A stretch of DNA of 59,321 nucleotides from a virus: the IMG/VR virus record IMGVR_UViG_3300045974_000359, positions 1 through 59,321 of that record; one strand, written 5' to 3'. Below are positions 24,382 to 32,723 of this stretch, in pieces. The notes beneath the pieces were generated by a model that made no database searches, was not told the origin of the DNA, and saw nothing but the letters and a program-made list of their open reading frames with translations. The first letter of the stretch is position 1; each line of letters starts with the position of its first letter. A program made the position numbers and the translations under genes.

Positions 24382-24957
24382 ATGGAAAACACAAATCAAA
24401 AATTCGGAAATGTAGTAGCAGCTTTACAGGCATTAGTTGAAACAGGTAATTTCGTAATCGACTTACAAAAAAATGTTCATTCGACTTCTTACAGAACAGG
24501 TAGTTTAGAACAAGCCTTACAAAAACAAGTTATTGAAGAAACTGTTCATCATTTAGGTGAAGAAGATGAGCAACCTCAAGAACCAACCAGAAGAATCAAA
24601 ATCCAAATTATCGGTTTAGATAATGAAACTACTATTTTGAGAAAAATAGAAATTGCTCAAGCGATGTTTGACGGAACTTTAGAAGAAGTTTTACCAAGTG
24701 AAGAATTGAAAAATTCTGACCGATTGTTAGATTGTTTAGATGGACACTTTGGAGCTGGACCAGAACTTGATAGACAATTTCTTGAATCTAAAAAACAAGC
24801 TGAGATTGCTGCGGAGGAAAAAGACAACAATCCCAGCGATGAAGTTTCTGAAGAAACTGTTCAGGATGAAGTAGAGCAACAAGATTTACCTCAAACTCCA
24901 TACGGTCAAGGTGAGCAACCAACCGATGAAGAAAACCAAGAAACAACTACTAATTAA
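24382..24957 (+). CDS. Hypothetical protein with acidic C-terminal tail, 191 aa
   Basis: Residues 1-125 appear folded; the last 65 are disordered, rich in Glu, Gln, Asp and Thr. It has its own promoter upstream and terminator downstream, so it is a single-gene unit that is probably strongly transcribed. No family recognised. Confidence 0.78.
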   Translation: MENTNQKFGNVVAALQALVETGNFVIDLQKNVHSTSYRTGSLEQALQKQVIEETVHHLGEEDEQPQEPTRRIKIQIIGLDNETTILRKIEIAQAMFDGTLEEVLPSEELKNSDRLLDCLDGHFGAGPELDRQFLESKKQAEIAAEEKDNNPSDEVSEETVQDEVEQQDLPQTPYGQGEQPTDEENQETTTN

Positions 24958-24968
24958 TACAACTACCT

Positions 24969-24999
24969 AAAGGGCATTGAGAAATCTTTGCCCTTTTTT
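24969..24999 (+). terminator. Rho-independent terminator
   Basis: Stem AAAGGGCA/TGCCCTTT with a 12-base loop and a run of T. Ends the monocistronic unit from promoter P2. Confidence 0.85.
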
Positions 25000-25012
25000 A
25001 ATTCTAATTATC

Positions 25013-25453
25013 ATGAAAAAGTTTATCCTATTTTTAGCAATCTTATCAATAAATTTATCATTCAGTCAAGACCAATCTATCCAAAGAGAAAAGGATTTTT
25101 TAGTAAGAATGAAAGACAAGCAATTTGCGAAAGAGCAAGAGCAAGAGAATTTAGATTTATTAACCGAACTTTATAATGCCGTAAACACGCTACAAGCGTT
25201 GAGAAAATACCATTATGAAATGAGATATGATAAAACGTATCTCAAACAATATAAAAGAAAAATATTTTATGGTTTGAGAAATGACGTATCTTGGGAGAGA
25301 GATAAAAATACAATGAATAAACAATTGAGTGATAATATATTACTTTACAACGAACAACGTCAAAGATGTATATTATACTATTCTTGGGCAAAACAGTTCC
25401 CTAAAGATATTGTACAGAAATTAGATATTGATAATCTACCAACAGGAAAATAA
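25013..25453 (+). CDS. Secreted hypothetical protein, 146 aa
   Basis: An N-terminal signal peptide (KKFILFLAILSINLSFSQ) with the Bacteroidota-like cleavage context before Gln, then a charged helical body without Cys. I start at the ATG at 25013 because the longer frame would begin inside the terminator. Likely periplasmic; function unknown. Confidence 0.72.
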   Translation: MKKFILFLAILSINLSFSQDQSIQREKDFLVRMKDKQFAKEQEQENLDLLTELYNAVNTLQALRKYHYEMRYDKTYLKQYKRKIFYGLRNDVSWERDKNTMNKQLSDNILLYNEQRQRCILYYSWAKQFPKDIVQKLDIDNLPTGK

Positions 25454-25520
25454 GAGTAAAATCTATTCAAGGTTATTAATTAAAAGAGTAAATAATTTGT
25501 TTAACTAAAATTTAAAAATC

Positions 25521-25715
25521 ATGATTACAGCTTACAATGTTAAAACTAAAGAAAAAAATGTCCCAATGCTTAAAGCAGTAGTTGACAGAAGTGGAAACCG
25601 ATGTTTCGCAAAAGGAGAATCAGCTGATGGACAAAAGATGTGTGTTGCTATTGGATTAGCAAATGCTGAAAAAGAAATTGCGGCTGGAAATGCTACAAAA
25701 GGTACTGGGTGGTAA
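25521..25715 (+). CDS. Small protein resembling a zinc ribbon without its cysteines, 64 aa
   Basis: The sequence AYNVKTKEKNVPMLKAVV ... GNRCFAKGESADGQKM follows the pattern of short phage zinc-ribbon proteins (DUF5679-like: AYCVKCKEK ... GxCPxCGTKM), but the expected Cys positions hold Asn, Thr, Ser and Asp. The fold may persist without metal. Function unknown. Confidence 0.62.
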   Translation: MITAYNVKTKEKNVPMLKAVVDRSGNRCFAKGESADGQKMCVAIGLANAEKEIAAGNATKGTGW

Positions 25716-25740
25716 TTTAGTATTTATTCTGCGGTGAGAT

Positions 25741-25783
25741 GGTTGATGGAGAATTAATTTTCAAAGTCAACCTTTCATTTTTT
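25741..25783 (+). terminator. Possible terminator hairpin
   Basis: GGTTGA/TCAACC with a 20-base loop, followed by TTTCATTTTTT. It overlaps an in-frame ATG upstream of the next gene, favouring the later start. The long loop makes it weaker than the other terminators. Confidence 0.45.
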
Positions 25784-25807
25784 AATAACAATTCAAAAAA
25801 TCATATT

Positions 25808-26053
25808 ATGTTCAGTAAAGATAAAATTTTCGTAATCGGTTCAAAAATAATCAATAGTTGTATTACACCTGAGCAATTAGATAATGCTGTAAGAGCAATT
25901 GATTTAATTCGTAATCTAAATAATGATGAAACATTAATAAGCGAGTTAATCGAGATTGTCGAACAAAGAAAACTTCAAATTGAAAACTTTCATAATGATG
26001 TAAATAATATCAACGTTATTTATGAAAAGGTAACAGGTCAAAATAAAGAATAA
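25808..26053 (+). CDS. Hypothetical protein, 81 aa
   Basis: Starts ATG after an A/T-rich leader typical of this genome; an in-frame ATG at 25739 would put the N-terminus through a hairpin. Helical, charged, unknown. Ends directly at the exonuclease start. Confidence 0.66.
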   Translation: MFSKDKIFVIGSKIINSCITPEQLDNAVRAIDLIRNLNNDETLISELIEIVEQRKLQIENFHNDVNNINVIYEKVTGQNKE

Positions 26054-26686
26054 ATGAAGAAAGCATATTACATTGTATTTGATACAGAAACAGGTGGATT
26101 AGATTGTACAAAAAATCCTATATTAGAAATCGCATTGGTAACGCTTGATATTAATCTTAAAGAAATAGATAGATATGAAACATATGTTAAACCATACGAT
26201 GACTTGGAAATAACTAAAGGTGCTTTGAATGCTAATGGTATTAAATTGAGGGATGTTGAGAATAACGGAATAACAAAAAAGGAGTTAATAAAGAATTTGA
26301 TAATTTACTTTAAAAACGCCATGCCTGGTTCTCACCCATCTTTAAAACCTGTAGTTGTTGGACATAATATTCCTTTTGATATAGGATTTATGGATGAGTT
26401 ATTCAAGAATGAAAAAACAAAATTTAAGGATATCATATCAAATGTCTATATAGATACTATGGCTGATGCTAAAAGAAGTTGGCCAAAAATATCTTCAATA
26501 AACCTTTCAACTTGTTGTGAGCAAGCTGGAATAGAACTAATAAATGCGCACCGAGCAATGCCTGATGTTTTAGCCACCGCTGACTTATTCAGGTATTTTA
26601 CTAAAAAGCTGAGCCAAACGACTTCAAGCAAGTTTAAGGATTCAGAAAGTCAGGATGGAAAATCAAGAAGTAAATTTCAATTTTAA
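26054..26686 (+). CDS. DnaQ-like DEDDh 3'-5' exonuclease
   Basis: FDTETGG (Exo I, Asp/Glu pair), VGHNIPFDIGFM (Exo II Asp) and HRAMPDVLAT (Exo III His and Asp) give a complete DEDDh site. It would remove nucleotides from DNA or RNA 3' ends, as a proofreading subunit or a stand-alone nuclease. The last 20 residues are Ser/Lys-rich. It sits just upstream of the terminase genes, an unusual place for a replication exonuclease. Confidence 0.9.
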   Translation: MKKAYYIVFDTETGGLDCTKNPILEIALVTLDINLKEIDRYETYVKPYDDLEITKGALNANGIKLRDVENNGITKKELIKNLIIYFKNAMPGSHPSLKPVVVGHNIPFDIGFMDELFKNEKTKFKDIISNVYIDTMADAKRSWPKISSINLSTCCEQAGIELINAHRAMPDVLATADLFRYFTKKLSQTTSSKFKDSESQDGKSRSKFQF

Positions 26687-26690
26687 TTAT

Positions 26691-27500
26691 ATGGACACTA
26701 ATCAAAAAGAAAATCCAAATCAGGATTTAAAACAAGATGAAGGCAATGTTTCAGAAGTTCAATCAAAAGGAACTGTTGGAGAAGCAATCAAGGAAGTAAT
26801 TAATACAGAACTTGAAAACGACAATGGAGTTGAAGAGCCATTGAATGATGATGAGATGAGTCAACTTTCTAAAGACAAAGAAAATTCTGAAAAGGAATTC
26901 AAATTTGTAATTATCGGAGGTAATGAACCATCAGTAAATGACTCATTTGTAAAATCTATTGAAGCAGCAGGTATTCCTATAACAGTATTTGAATTAACGA
27001 ATGAAGAAATGAAATTCATTATCAATTCACGTGCCGAAGTAAAAGCTCAAGAAGCATCAGTTGATTATCTTCAAAATGAAGAAAACAAAAAAAGAGTAAA
27101 TGAGTGGTGTAAATTACTTATTCAAAATCATCTTAAAAGAGTTCATAAAGGTAAAGAGTTTTCAGAACTTATACAAAAAGCATATGACTCTGAAATTGAA
27201 ATTTCATTTACAAAGAAAACTTTAAAACAAGCATCTAATTTAAGTTGGAAACAATTTGAAGAGTTGTATGGAAATTTAGAGTTGTTTGGAGTTATAAAAC
27301 ATTTTGAAGATGGCTCATTTACACTTATTCTAAATGAAGAAGATGTTGTAAAAAATCAAGTATTTGATTTTAAACAATTATTGAATTTAGTAATCGGCAA
27401 GGCTACAAGTATTCAAGGTGAAAAGAAACTTTCTGCTAAAGATAAAAAGAAGTTTGAGTCAATCAAAAAAACATTATACAATGTAGCTGATAAAATTTAG
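26691..27500 (+). CDS. Hypothetical protein upstream of the large terminase
   Basis: The first 70 residues are acidic and disordered; the rest is predicted helical, with a C-terminal Lys-rich end. Its position, two bases before terL, makes a packaging accessory or small terminase possible, but no helix-turn-helix is clear. An in-frame ATG at 26655, inside the exonuclease gene, would add 12 residues. Confidence 0.72.
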   Translation: MDTNQKENPNQDLKQDEGNVSEVQSKGTVGEAIKEVINTELENDNGVEEPLNDDEMSQLSKDKENSEKEFKFVIIGGNEPSVNDSFVKSIEAAGIPITVFELTNEEMKFIINSRAEVKAQEASVDYLQNEENKKRVNEWCKLLIQNHLKRVHKGKEFSELIQKAYDSEIEISFTKKTLKQASNLSWKQFEELYGNLELFGVIKHFEDGSFTLILNEEDVVKNQVFDFKQLLNLVIGKATSIQGEKKLSAKDKKKFESIKKTLYNVADKI

Positions 27501-27502
27501 TT

Positions 27503-29185
27503 ATGATAATTACTCAAGAGGACTTAAAAGTTGTAGATAAATTCGCCAACCCTTTTTCAGCTGACCAGCTGTCTGAGGGTTTTCGGATTTTTGAAGAAAT
27601 CATAAATAATTTAGATGATACAGGGGTAAGAGAATTACTTGGTGGAGATGAAAAAGATATTGATGATGTTTATTCAATAATTCTTGAAGAGACACTTGCT
27701 GTAGTTTATGGTAGAGAAAATAATATATCAAACCGATTAGGATATTTTGACCACTTAACAGGTTCAATTGAAGAAACACTTTGTATTGAAAATCTAACTT
27801 ATTTTATAATTTCAAAAATTCCTGCCTTTGAATTAAATTGGCACCATATGGAATGGGGAGATGTCGTACAAAGATATAATAAGTTCAATATCATTGCGGC
27901 ACGTGACCATGGTAAGTCCTACTATTTCAGTAATGCTTATTTAATTTGGAAATTGTATCGTTATCAACCTTTCATTTCAAAACAAATTAGCAGAAGAGAT
28001 TTATCATTGTCTAAAAAAGGATATTTATTTTCATTTTCTCAAACTCAAGCAACTGACCTTTTAGAAATTTTAAAAGGAACTATTGAAGAGAATGATGATT
28101 TGCGTGATAAACTTTTACCTAAAGGAACGGATGGTTGGGCAAAAACTGAGATAAGATGTAAGAATGGGGCTGGTATAAAAACAAAAGGTTTTGGTTCAGC
28201 AGTAAGGGGTGCTCACCCAGGATTTATAATGATTGATGATGGATTGAAAGATAACGTAATTTATTCATCAGTTCAAAGAAAAAAGTCAATTGATTATTTC
28301 CAAGCGGTTATTATGAATATGATTGTGCCAGGTGGACAAGTAGGAGTTGTAGGAACTCCATTTCATGCTAATGACCTTTATGGAGATTTGAAAAATAAAT
28401 CAGGTTGGCATGTAAGAGAATATCCTGCTATATTTCCAGATGGTACAGTACTATGGCGTGAACGTTGGGGATTCAAAGAACTTTTGGAAAAAAGAGAAAC
28501 CCAAGGAAACTTAATTTTTTCAAGAGAAAATCTTGTTAAACCTGTAACAAATGAAAGTACGATATTTCCAGAGGATGTTATAAAACGTTCATATCTTGGA
28601 ATGGAAGACCATGTATTCGTTAGAAGTAGAGATGCTTTCAAAATGAAATTCGATAGAGTAGTAACTGCTTGTGACTTTAGTATATCATCATCTGTAGGAG
28701 CAGATTACACTGTTATTATCACGGCTGGGATAGATGATAAGGAAAATATATGGTTATTAAATATCACACGTTTTAAAGGCAAGAAATTTAGTGAACAAAT
28801 GAGTATGATTAAACATATTCATCATTCATTTAAACCTGACTTGATTGTAATGGAAAATAACGTTTTTCAACAAATTTTCGTTCAAGAGGGTGATAAGTTA
28901 GGAATGCCTGTTGAGGGTCATACGACAGGAACAAATAAATATGACTTGAAATCAGGATTGCCTGGTGTAGCAATTTTATATGAAAGAGGTAAAATAAGAT
29001 GTCCGAGAGGTAATCAAGAAAGTATTGATATATCAGATGGATTGGCTTTGGAACTTGGAAGTGTAACTTGGACTGAACACGGACTTGAGGGAGTTGGAGA
29101 ACATGATGACCAAGCAATGTGCTTATGGTTATTGACCGTTGGAGTTAAAAAAGTAACAACTGGTTTCTCTTTCAGATTTTTATAA
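27503..29185 (+). CDS. terL: Terminase large subunit
   Basis: DNA-packaging motor ATPase plus nuclease. ATPase: AARDHGKSYYFS is the R-x-H-G-K-S form of Walker A (about residues 132-141), FIMIDDGLKD is Walker B (about 243), and GVVGTPFH a coupling motif. Nuclease: ACDFSIS, VMENN and EHDDQAMCLWL supply the acidic metal ligands of an RNase H-like fold. The 560-residue length is usual for phages of this group. Confidence 0.93.
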   Translation: MIITQEDLKVVDKFANPFSADQLSEGFRIFEEIINNLDDTGVRELLGGDEKDIDDVYSIILEETLAVVYGRENNISNRLGYFDHLTGSIEETLCIENLTYFIISKIPAFELNWHHMEWGDVVQRYNKFNIIAARDHGKSYYFSNAYLIWKLYRYQPFISKQISRRDLSLSKKGYLFSFSQTQATDLLEILKGTIEENDDLRDKLLPKGTDGWAKTEIRCKNGAGIKTKGFGSAVRGAHPGFIMIDDGLKDNVIYSSVQRKKSIDYFQAVIMNMIVPGGQVGVVGTPFHANDLYGDLKNKSGWHVREYPAIFPDGTVLWRERWGFKELLEKRETQGNLIFSRENLVKPVTNESTIFPEDVIKRSYLGMEDHVFVRSRDAFKMKFDRVVTACDFSISSSVGADYTVIITAGIDDKENIWLLNITRFKGKKFSEQMSMIKHIHHSFKPDLIVMENNVFQQIFVQEGDKLGMPVEGHTTGTNKYDLKSGLPGVAILYERGKIRCPRGNQESIDISDGLALELGSVTWTEHGLEGVGEHDDQAMCLWLLTVGVKKVTTGFSFRFL

Positions 29186-29187
29186 AT

Positions 29188-29200
29188 ATAAGTATAATTT
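29188..29200 (+). promoter_or_regulatory. Weak match to the late-promoter-like motif
   Basis: ATAAGTATAATTT lies between terL and the next virion gene and resembles the ACAAGTATTATTT motif seen at other late gene starts, with two differences. A T4-type TATAAATA string directly precedes it. Confidence 0.35.
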
Positions 29201-29229
29201 ATTTTAAATAATCATTAAAACAAAATATT

Positions 29230-30321
29230 ATGAATATAAAATATTTCTTTACAAATGTTGATGGAAATCTATATTTGAATAGTGTATTATTAGATGCTAT
29301 CTATATAATATCACCTACAAGTACGGATAATTCAGTTGATATTATATCGGCATATGATAAAAATCTTTCTTTATTAAATTGTAAAATAGATGAAATTCAA
29401 TTTGACGAAATACCTTTAAATTCAGTTTCTCAATTTAGAGAATTAGCAAAAGATTTACTTTTCAAACAAAGTAGTAGTTCATCAACTCCATCTTCATCAG
29501 GAGCAACTTCTGATAATCAAATTGCCGGAAATCAATCATTATCTAATATTGATGCCGATTTAGGAACAAAATCTGACGCTGCCGCTACAACTGATATTGG
29601 GAATTTTTCTTTAATTTCTTTATTTAAAAGAGGATTGCAAAATTGGACTTCATTATTAGCAAAGATACCATCTTTAGGAACTAAAAATGCATCTGCTTCA
29701 TTTCCCGTCACTCAATCGGTTGAAACAGCTGTTGGAGTAATAAGTACTCAGAATTTAAACCCTAATGGAGTAGCAACGGCAAATAGTGCGGTTGAAATTT
29801 CTTTACAAGGAAATGCTCAATTAGCAATACAGACTGTAGGAACATATACAGGTGCTTTATCTATTCAAGTAACAATTGATGGAACAAACTGGCTTACCGT
29901 TACAGCTTCATCACTATTGAAAATTATAACAGGTACATATCTTCCATCCATAACTTCTGCCGAACAATCCGCATATCAATTTGAATGTTCGGGATTAATG
30001 AAAGTTAGAATAACGGCATTAGCAGCTGTTACAGGTAATGTAACTGTTAATTTGAGAGCAAATAATAATATAAGTTTAATTGGTATTGATGCACCATTAC
30101 CAGCTGGTACTAATACTTTAGGGAATATTGCTACAGTTACTACAGTAACAGGAGTTACAACAGTTTCTACAGTAACGACTGTTACAAACGTAACTTCTAT
30201 AACGGATGCTGGAACGCCTAAAGTTCCTGCTACACCTTATTTTGTAAATTCTTTAGCAGGTACAAAATGGAGCATTAATACTAACGGGAACATCAGGATT
30301 ACATGCTTTTTACGCTACTAA
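29230..30321 (+). CDS. Virion surface or fibre protein, frameshifted near its 3' end
   Basis: Ser/Thr/Ala/Val-rich beta protein: N-terminal domain of about 85 residues, a Ser-rich linker, then repeats such as VTTVTGVTTVSTVTT and a DGTNWLTVT / LRANNNISLIGIDAPLPAG segment typical of phage decoration or receptor-binding proteins. The frame ends with an unconvincing tail (NIRITCFLRY), while the +1 frame continues convincingly to 30580. Removing one A at about 30283 would restore a 450-residue protein. Being just after terL, it is probably a virion component. Confidence 0.72.
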   Translation: MNIKYFFTNVDGNLYLNSVLLDAIYIISPTSTDNSVDIISAYDKNLSLLNCKIDEIQFDEIPLNSVSQFRELAKDLLFKQSSSSSTPSSSGATSDNQIAGNQSLSNIDADLGTKSDAAATTDIGNFSLISLFKRGLQNWTSLLAKIPSLGTKNASASFPVTQSVETAVGVISTQNLNPNGVATANSAVEISLQGNAQLAIQTVGTYTGALSIQVTIDGTNWLTVTASSLLKIITGTYLPSITSAEQSAYQFECSGLMKVRITALAAVTGNVTVNLRANNNISLIGIDAPLPAGTNTLGNIATVTTVTGVTTVSTVTTVTNVTSITDAGTPKVPATPYFVNSLAGTKWSINTNGNIRITCFLRY

Positions 30322-30580
30322 TTCAGGGGCAGCAGTTGCTTATGTTAAATTATATAATAAAGCGACAGCACCTACAGTTGGAACTGATGTACCTGAAATG
30401 ATAATGATTGTTCCAGCAGCAGTAGGAGGTGTGCCTGGTGTATGCGTTTTACCAATCGGTAATCAAGGTTTTAGATTTGCTTTAGGTTTAGGGATAGCAA
30501 TAACAGGAGGTGCGGCTGATACTGATGCTACAGCGGTGGCAGCTGGACAAGTTAAAGTAAAATTATCAAGAACTGTATAA
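30281..30580 (+). pseudogene. Out-of-frame C-terminal part of the virion protein
   Basis: In the +1 frame this reads LTGTSGLHAFYATNSGAAV then VKLYNKATAPTVGTDVPEM and an Ala/Gly-rich end closing with QVKVKLSRTV. The motif VKLYNKATAPTVGTD is one I associate with C-termini of phage surface proteins. It lacks its own good start; the first ATG (30398) is deep inside the domain. Confidence 0.65.
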
Positions 30581-30596
30581 TTAGTAAATTATTATT

Positions 30597-30610
30597 AACA
30601 AGTATTATTT
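30597..30610 (+). promoter_or_regulatory. Late-promoter-like motif
   Basis: AACAAGTATTATTT, 45 bases before the next ATG. One of six intergenic copies of ACAA[G/C]TATTA between 30 and 53 kb. Confidence 0.55.
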
Positions 30611-30654
30611 GTTTTTAACTTACAAAGTTATTATAATAAATAAAATTAATTTTT

Positions 30655-31053
30655 ATGAAACGTTTATTGACAATTGTTTTGTCTTTGCTCTGTTTTTCGG
30701 TTATGACGGCTCACGATGTGAGTTTGATTAATAGCAAAGATGTTCTCAAACAGAAAACCGAGTTTGTTAAATCAACTCAAACGCAAATGGATGTAATCGT
30801 TACATCATGCTCAAGTGAAAATGCTAAATTTAGCTTTACAGAAAATCGGAACGTTTTTAAAGACGTCAAGACGAAAGTGATAAGTTATTGTAGCTGGGAT
30901 AAAATTAAAACCGACTTATTTGATAAAATACCTATTCTGGTCAGTTGGAAAAATCCTATAAATTATAATAAGAATACAATTACAAAAATATCTACTGCCG
31001 AATTGAATTTCAATAACAAAATTATGTTGCATAACAATTCCGTCAGGGTTTAA
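30655..31053 (+). CDS. Secreted hypothetical protein, 132 aa
   Basis: Signal peptide of about 19 residues (KRLLTIVLSLLCFSVMTA) and a short exported domain with two Cys. Its base composition is slightly less AT-rich than the neighbours. It is a single-gene unit: late-type motif before it and strong terminator behind it. Function unknown; envelope modification is a guess. Confidence 0.7.
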   Translation: MKRLLTIVLSLLCFSVMTAHDVSLINSKDVLKQKTEFVKSTQTQMDVIVTSCSSENAKFSFTENRNVFKDVKTKVISYCSWDKIKTDLFDKIPILVSWKNPINYNKNTITKISTAELNFNNKIMLHNNSVRV

Positions 31054-31078
31054 GTTGGTTAATTAAGTTTGAAATGAA

Positions 31079-31108
31079 AGTCCTATATTAATTTATAGGA
31101 CTTTTTTT
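31079..31108 (+). terminator. Rho-independent terminator
   Basis: Perfect 9-bp stem AGTCCTATA/TATAGGACT with a TTAATT loop and a seven-T tail. Confidence 0.92.
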
Positions 31109-31120
31109 ATGTCTAAAATT

Positions 31121-31220
31121 TCCACAAAAATAAAGACATTGTAAAAAAGTTTTAAAAATTTACAAAAAAAGATTGTAAAAAATTTTTTTATTGTAAATAT
31201 TCGTAGTACCTTTGTACTAT
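31121..31220 (+). promoter_or_regulatory. Bacteroidota-type promoter (P3), near-duplicate of P2
   Basis: TTGTAAATATTCG at 31191 and -7 box TACCTTTG at 31207-31214, followed by GTACTATAA. The 13-base TCCACAAAAATAA and a 26-base A/T run at 31164-31189 match the P2 region exactly. Serves the gene cluster from 31245. Confidence 0.78.
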
Positions 31221-31244
31221 AATTAGAAACTAAATAAAAATATT

Positions 31245-31442
31245 ATGAGAACTTTAGTAAAAGTAACTAACGAATTAAATGGAAAAGAAATCGGAAAATC
31301 TATTGTTTCTGAGTCTATTGAAGAATCAAGAAATGCTACTATTTTGAAATATGGAGATACTATTAAATTAAGTGATTTTGGTTCGTTATTATTAACTAAT
31401 TTACAAGGAACTTTTAGATTTACATTTACACAAACTAAATAA
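31245..31442 (+). CDS. Hypothetical protein, 65 aa
   Basis: First gene after promoter P3. Small soluble beta-rich protein (TIKLSDFGSLLLTNLQGTF). Function unknown. Confidence 0.68.
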   Translation: MRTLVKVTNELNGKEIGKSIVSESIEESRNATILKYGDTIKLSDFGSLLLTNLQGTFRFTFTQTK

Positions 31443-31450
31443 TAGAAATC

Positions 31451-31639
31451 ATGGAAAATACAACGATAGAGAAAGTTAAAAAAGGTGATTATTTCAGATT
31501 AAAAGAAAATTCTCCAATATATGTAGCGGATGGCTATAACAGAACTACTAAAAAATATTCAACTTATAAATTTGATGATATAAGTTCATTCAGAGAATTT
31601 AAAAAAGGGACAGTTGTAATTGTTAATTTCGAGTTTTAA
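31451..31639 (+). CDS. Hypothetical protein, 62 aa
   Basis: Small beta-barrel-like composition (VKKGDYFRLKENSPIYV ... KKGTVVIVNFEF). Function unknown. Confidence 0.66.
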   Translation: MENTTIEKVKKGDYFRLKENSPIYVADGYNRTTKKYSTYKFDDISSFREFKKGTVVIVNFEF

Positions 31640-31670
31640 TATCAAAGTTTAAATAATAAAAATATCAATC

Positions 31671-32342
31671 ATGGAAAGTATTTTAGATAAAATCAAAAAA
31701 TTAATGGCTCATCAAGAATCAGCTGAGCAAATGGGTTCAATTCATGAAGCAGAAGCATTCGCTGCTAAAATTCAAAAAATGATGCATGCTCATAATATAT
31801 CCTTAAAAGATATTTCTTTTGAAGATTTAAAAGAGAATGTTAAACAAGAATATCTTGATAGTAAAATTGCAAGTGTTAGTTACTCTTTAGGATATTTCAT
31901 AATGTATCCAATAGCAAAATATAATTGGTGTAGAGTTTATATTGCCAAAAGAAATAGAATGCTAATAGTAGGTTCACCTGAGAATATCGAAGCATGTAAA
32001 ATGATTTACGATACTGTTTTAGCAATATTTTTAAAGGTAGGTAAAGAGAAATACAAAACTACTAACAAGGCGGTTGGATTAGATACTTATTTGAGAGAAT
32101 TTCTACAAGGCTGTGCTAATGGACTTGCTGATAAATTTAAGGCTGAGAGAAAGATTTTAGAATTACAAAACTCATCTTCTACAGCGTTGATAGTTAGAAA
32201 TGATAAAGCGGTTGAAGCATATGTTGAAAAAACATTTAAAGTAGGAAAATCAAAAGCAAGAGAGGTTAAGAAATCTGACGCTTATTTTCAAGGATTACAA
32301 ACAGGCAGAAACGTTGAATTAAATAAAAAGATAAGTGAATAA
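31671..32342 (+). CDS. DUF2786-like protein
   Basis: The N-terminal 45 residues (ILDKIKKLMAHQESAEQ ... EAEAFAAKIQKMMHAHNIS) match the DUF2786 helical pattern, followed by a globular region of about 170 residues as in phage members of this family. The biochemical role is unknown. Overlaps the frame of the following gene slightly. Confidence 0.78.
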   Translation: MESILDKIKKLMAHQESAEQMGSIHEAEAFAAKIQKMMHAHNISLKDISFEDLKENVKQEYLDSKIASVSYSLGYFIMYPIAKYNWCRVYIAKRNRMLIVGSPENIEACKMIYDTVLAIFLKVGKEKYKTTNKAVGLDTYLREFLQGCANGLADKFKAERKILELQNSSSTALIVRNDKAVEAYVEKTFKVGKSKAREVKKSDAYFQGLQTGRNVELNKKISE

Positions 32343-32358
32343 GGAAAATGTACCATAT

Positions 32359-32682
32359 ATGAAGAAACCTTGCGGAAACTGCCCATTCCGTAAGGATTCA
32401 GCTGGTATAAAATGTTTAGGTAAAAAGAGGGCTCAAGAAATTTCTAAACAAAATATGACCGATGGTTTCGTTTGTCATAAAACTGTAGATTATTCTAAAG
32501 AGAATGGTGAGATTGACTCAACCAGAAAACAATGTGCGGGTGCTTTAATTTTAGCCAAGAAAACTAAATCACCTCAACCATTTTTAGATTTATATGAGGG
32601 AATGTTTAAAGTAGAAATGGAATTGAATAATAAAGACGTCATAGTTGATACTTATGAGGAGTTCATAAATATTCAATCATAA
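32359..32682 (+). CDS. Small Cys-containing protein, DUF6283-like
   Basis: CGNCPFRKDSAG near the N-terminus, then FVCHKTVD and CAGALIL, forming a four-Cys pattern typical of a small phage metal-binding family. I prefer the ATG at 32359; a GTG at 32335 would add eight residues and overlap the upstream gene. Function unknown. Confidence 0.75.
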   Translation: MKKPCGNCPFRKDSAGIKCLGKKRAQEISKQNMTDGFVCHKTVDYSKENGEIDSTRKQCAGALILAKKTKSPQPFLDLYEGMFKVEMELNNKDVIVDTYEEFINIQS

Positions 32683-32694
32683 CAAGTATTATTT
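32681..32694 (+). promoter_or_regulatory. Late-promoter-like motif
   Basis: AACAAGTATTATTT, identical to the copies at 30597 and 36302, 30 bases before the next ATG; it overlaps the preceding stop codon. Confidence 0.55.
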
Positions 32695-32723
32695 TTAAAA
32701 ATTAGTAATTAAATAAAATAGAC

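Noticed and set aside
24988-25176. 62-codon ORF overlapping the secreted protein
   Set aside because: It starts in the terminator and is out of frame with a gene that has a clear signal peptide.
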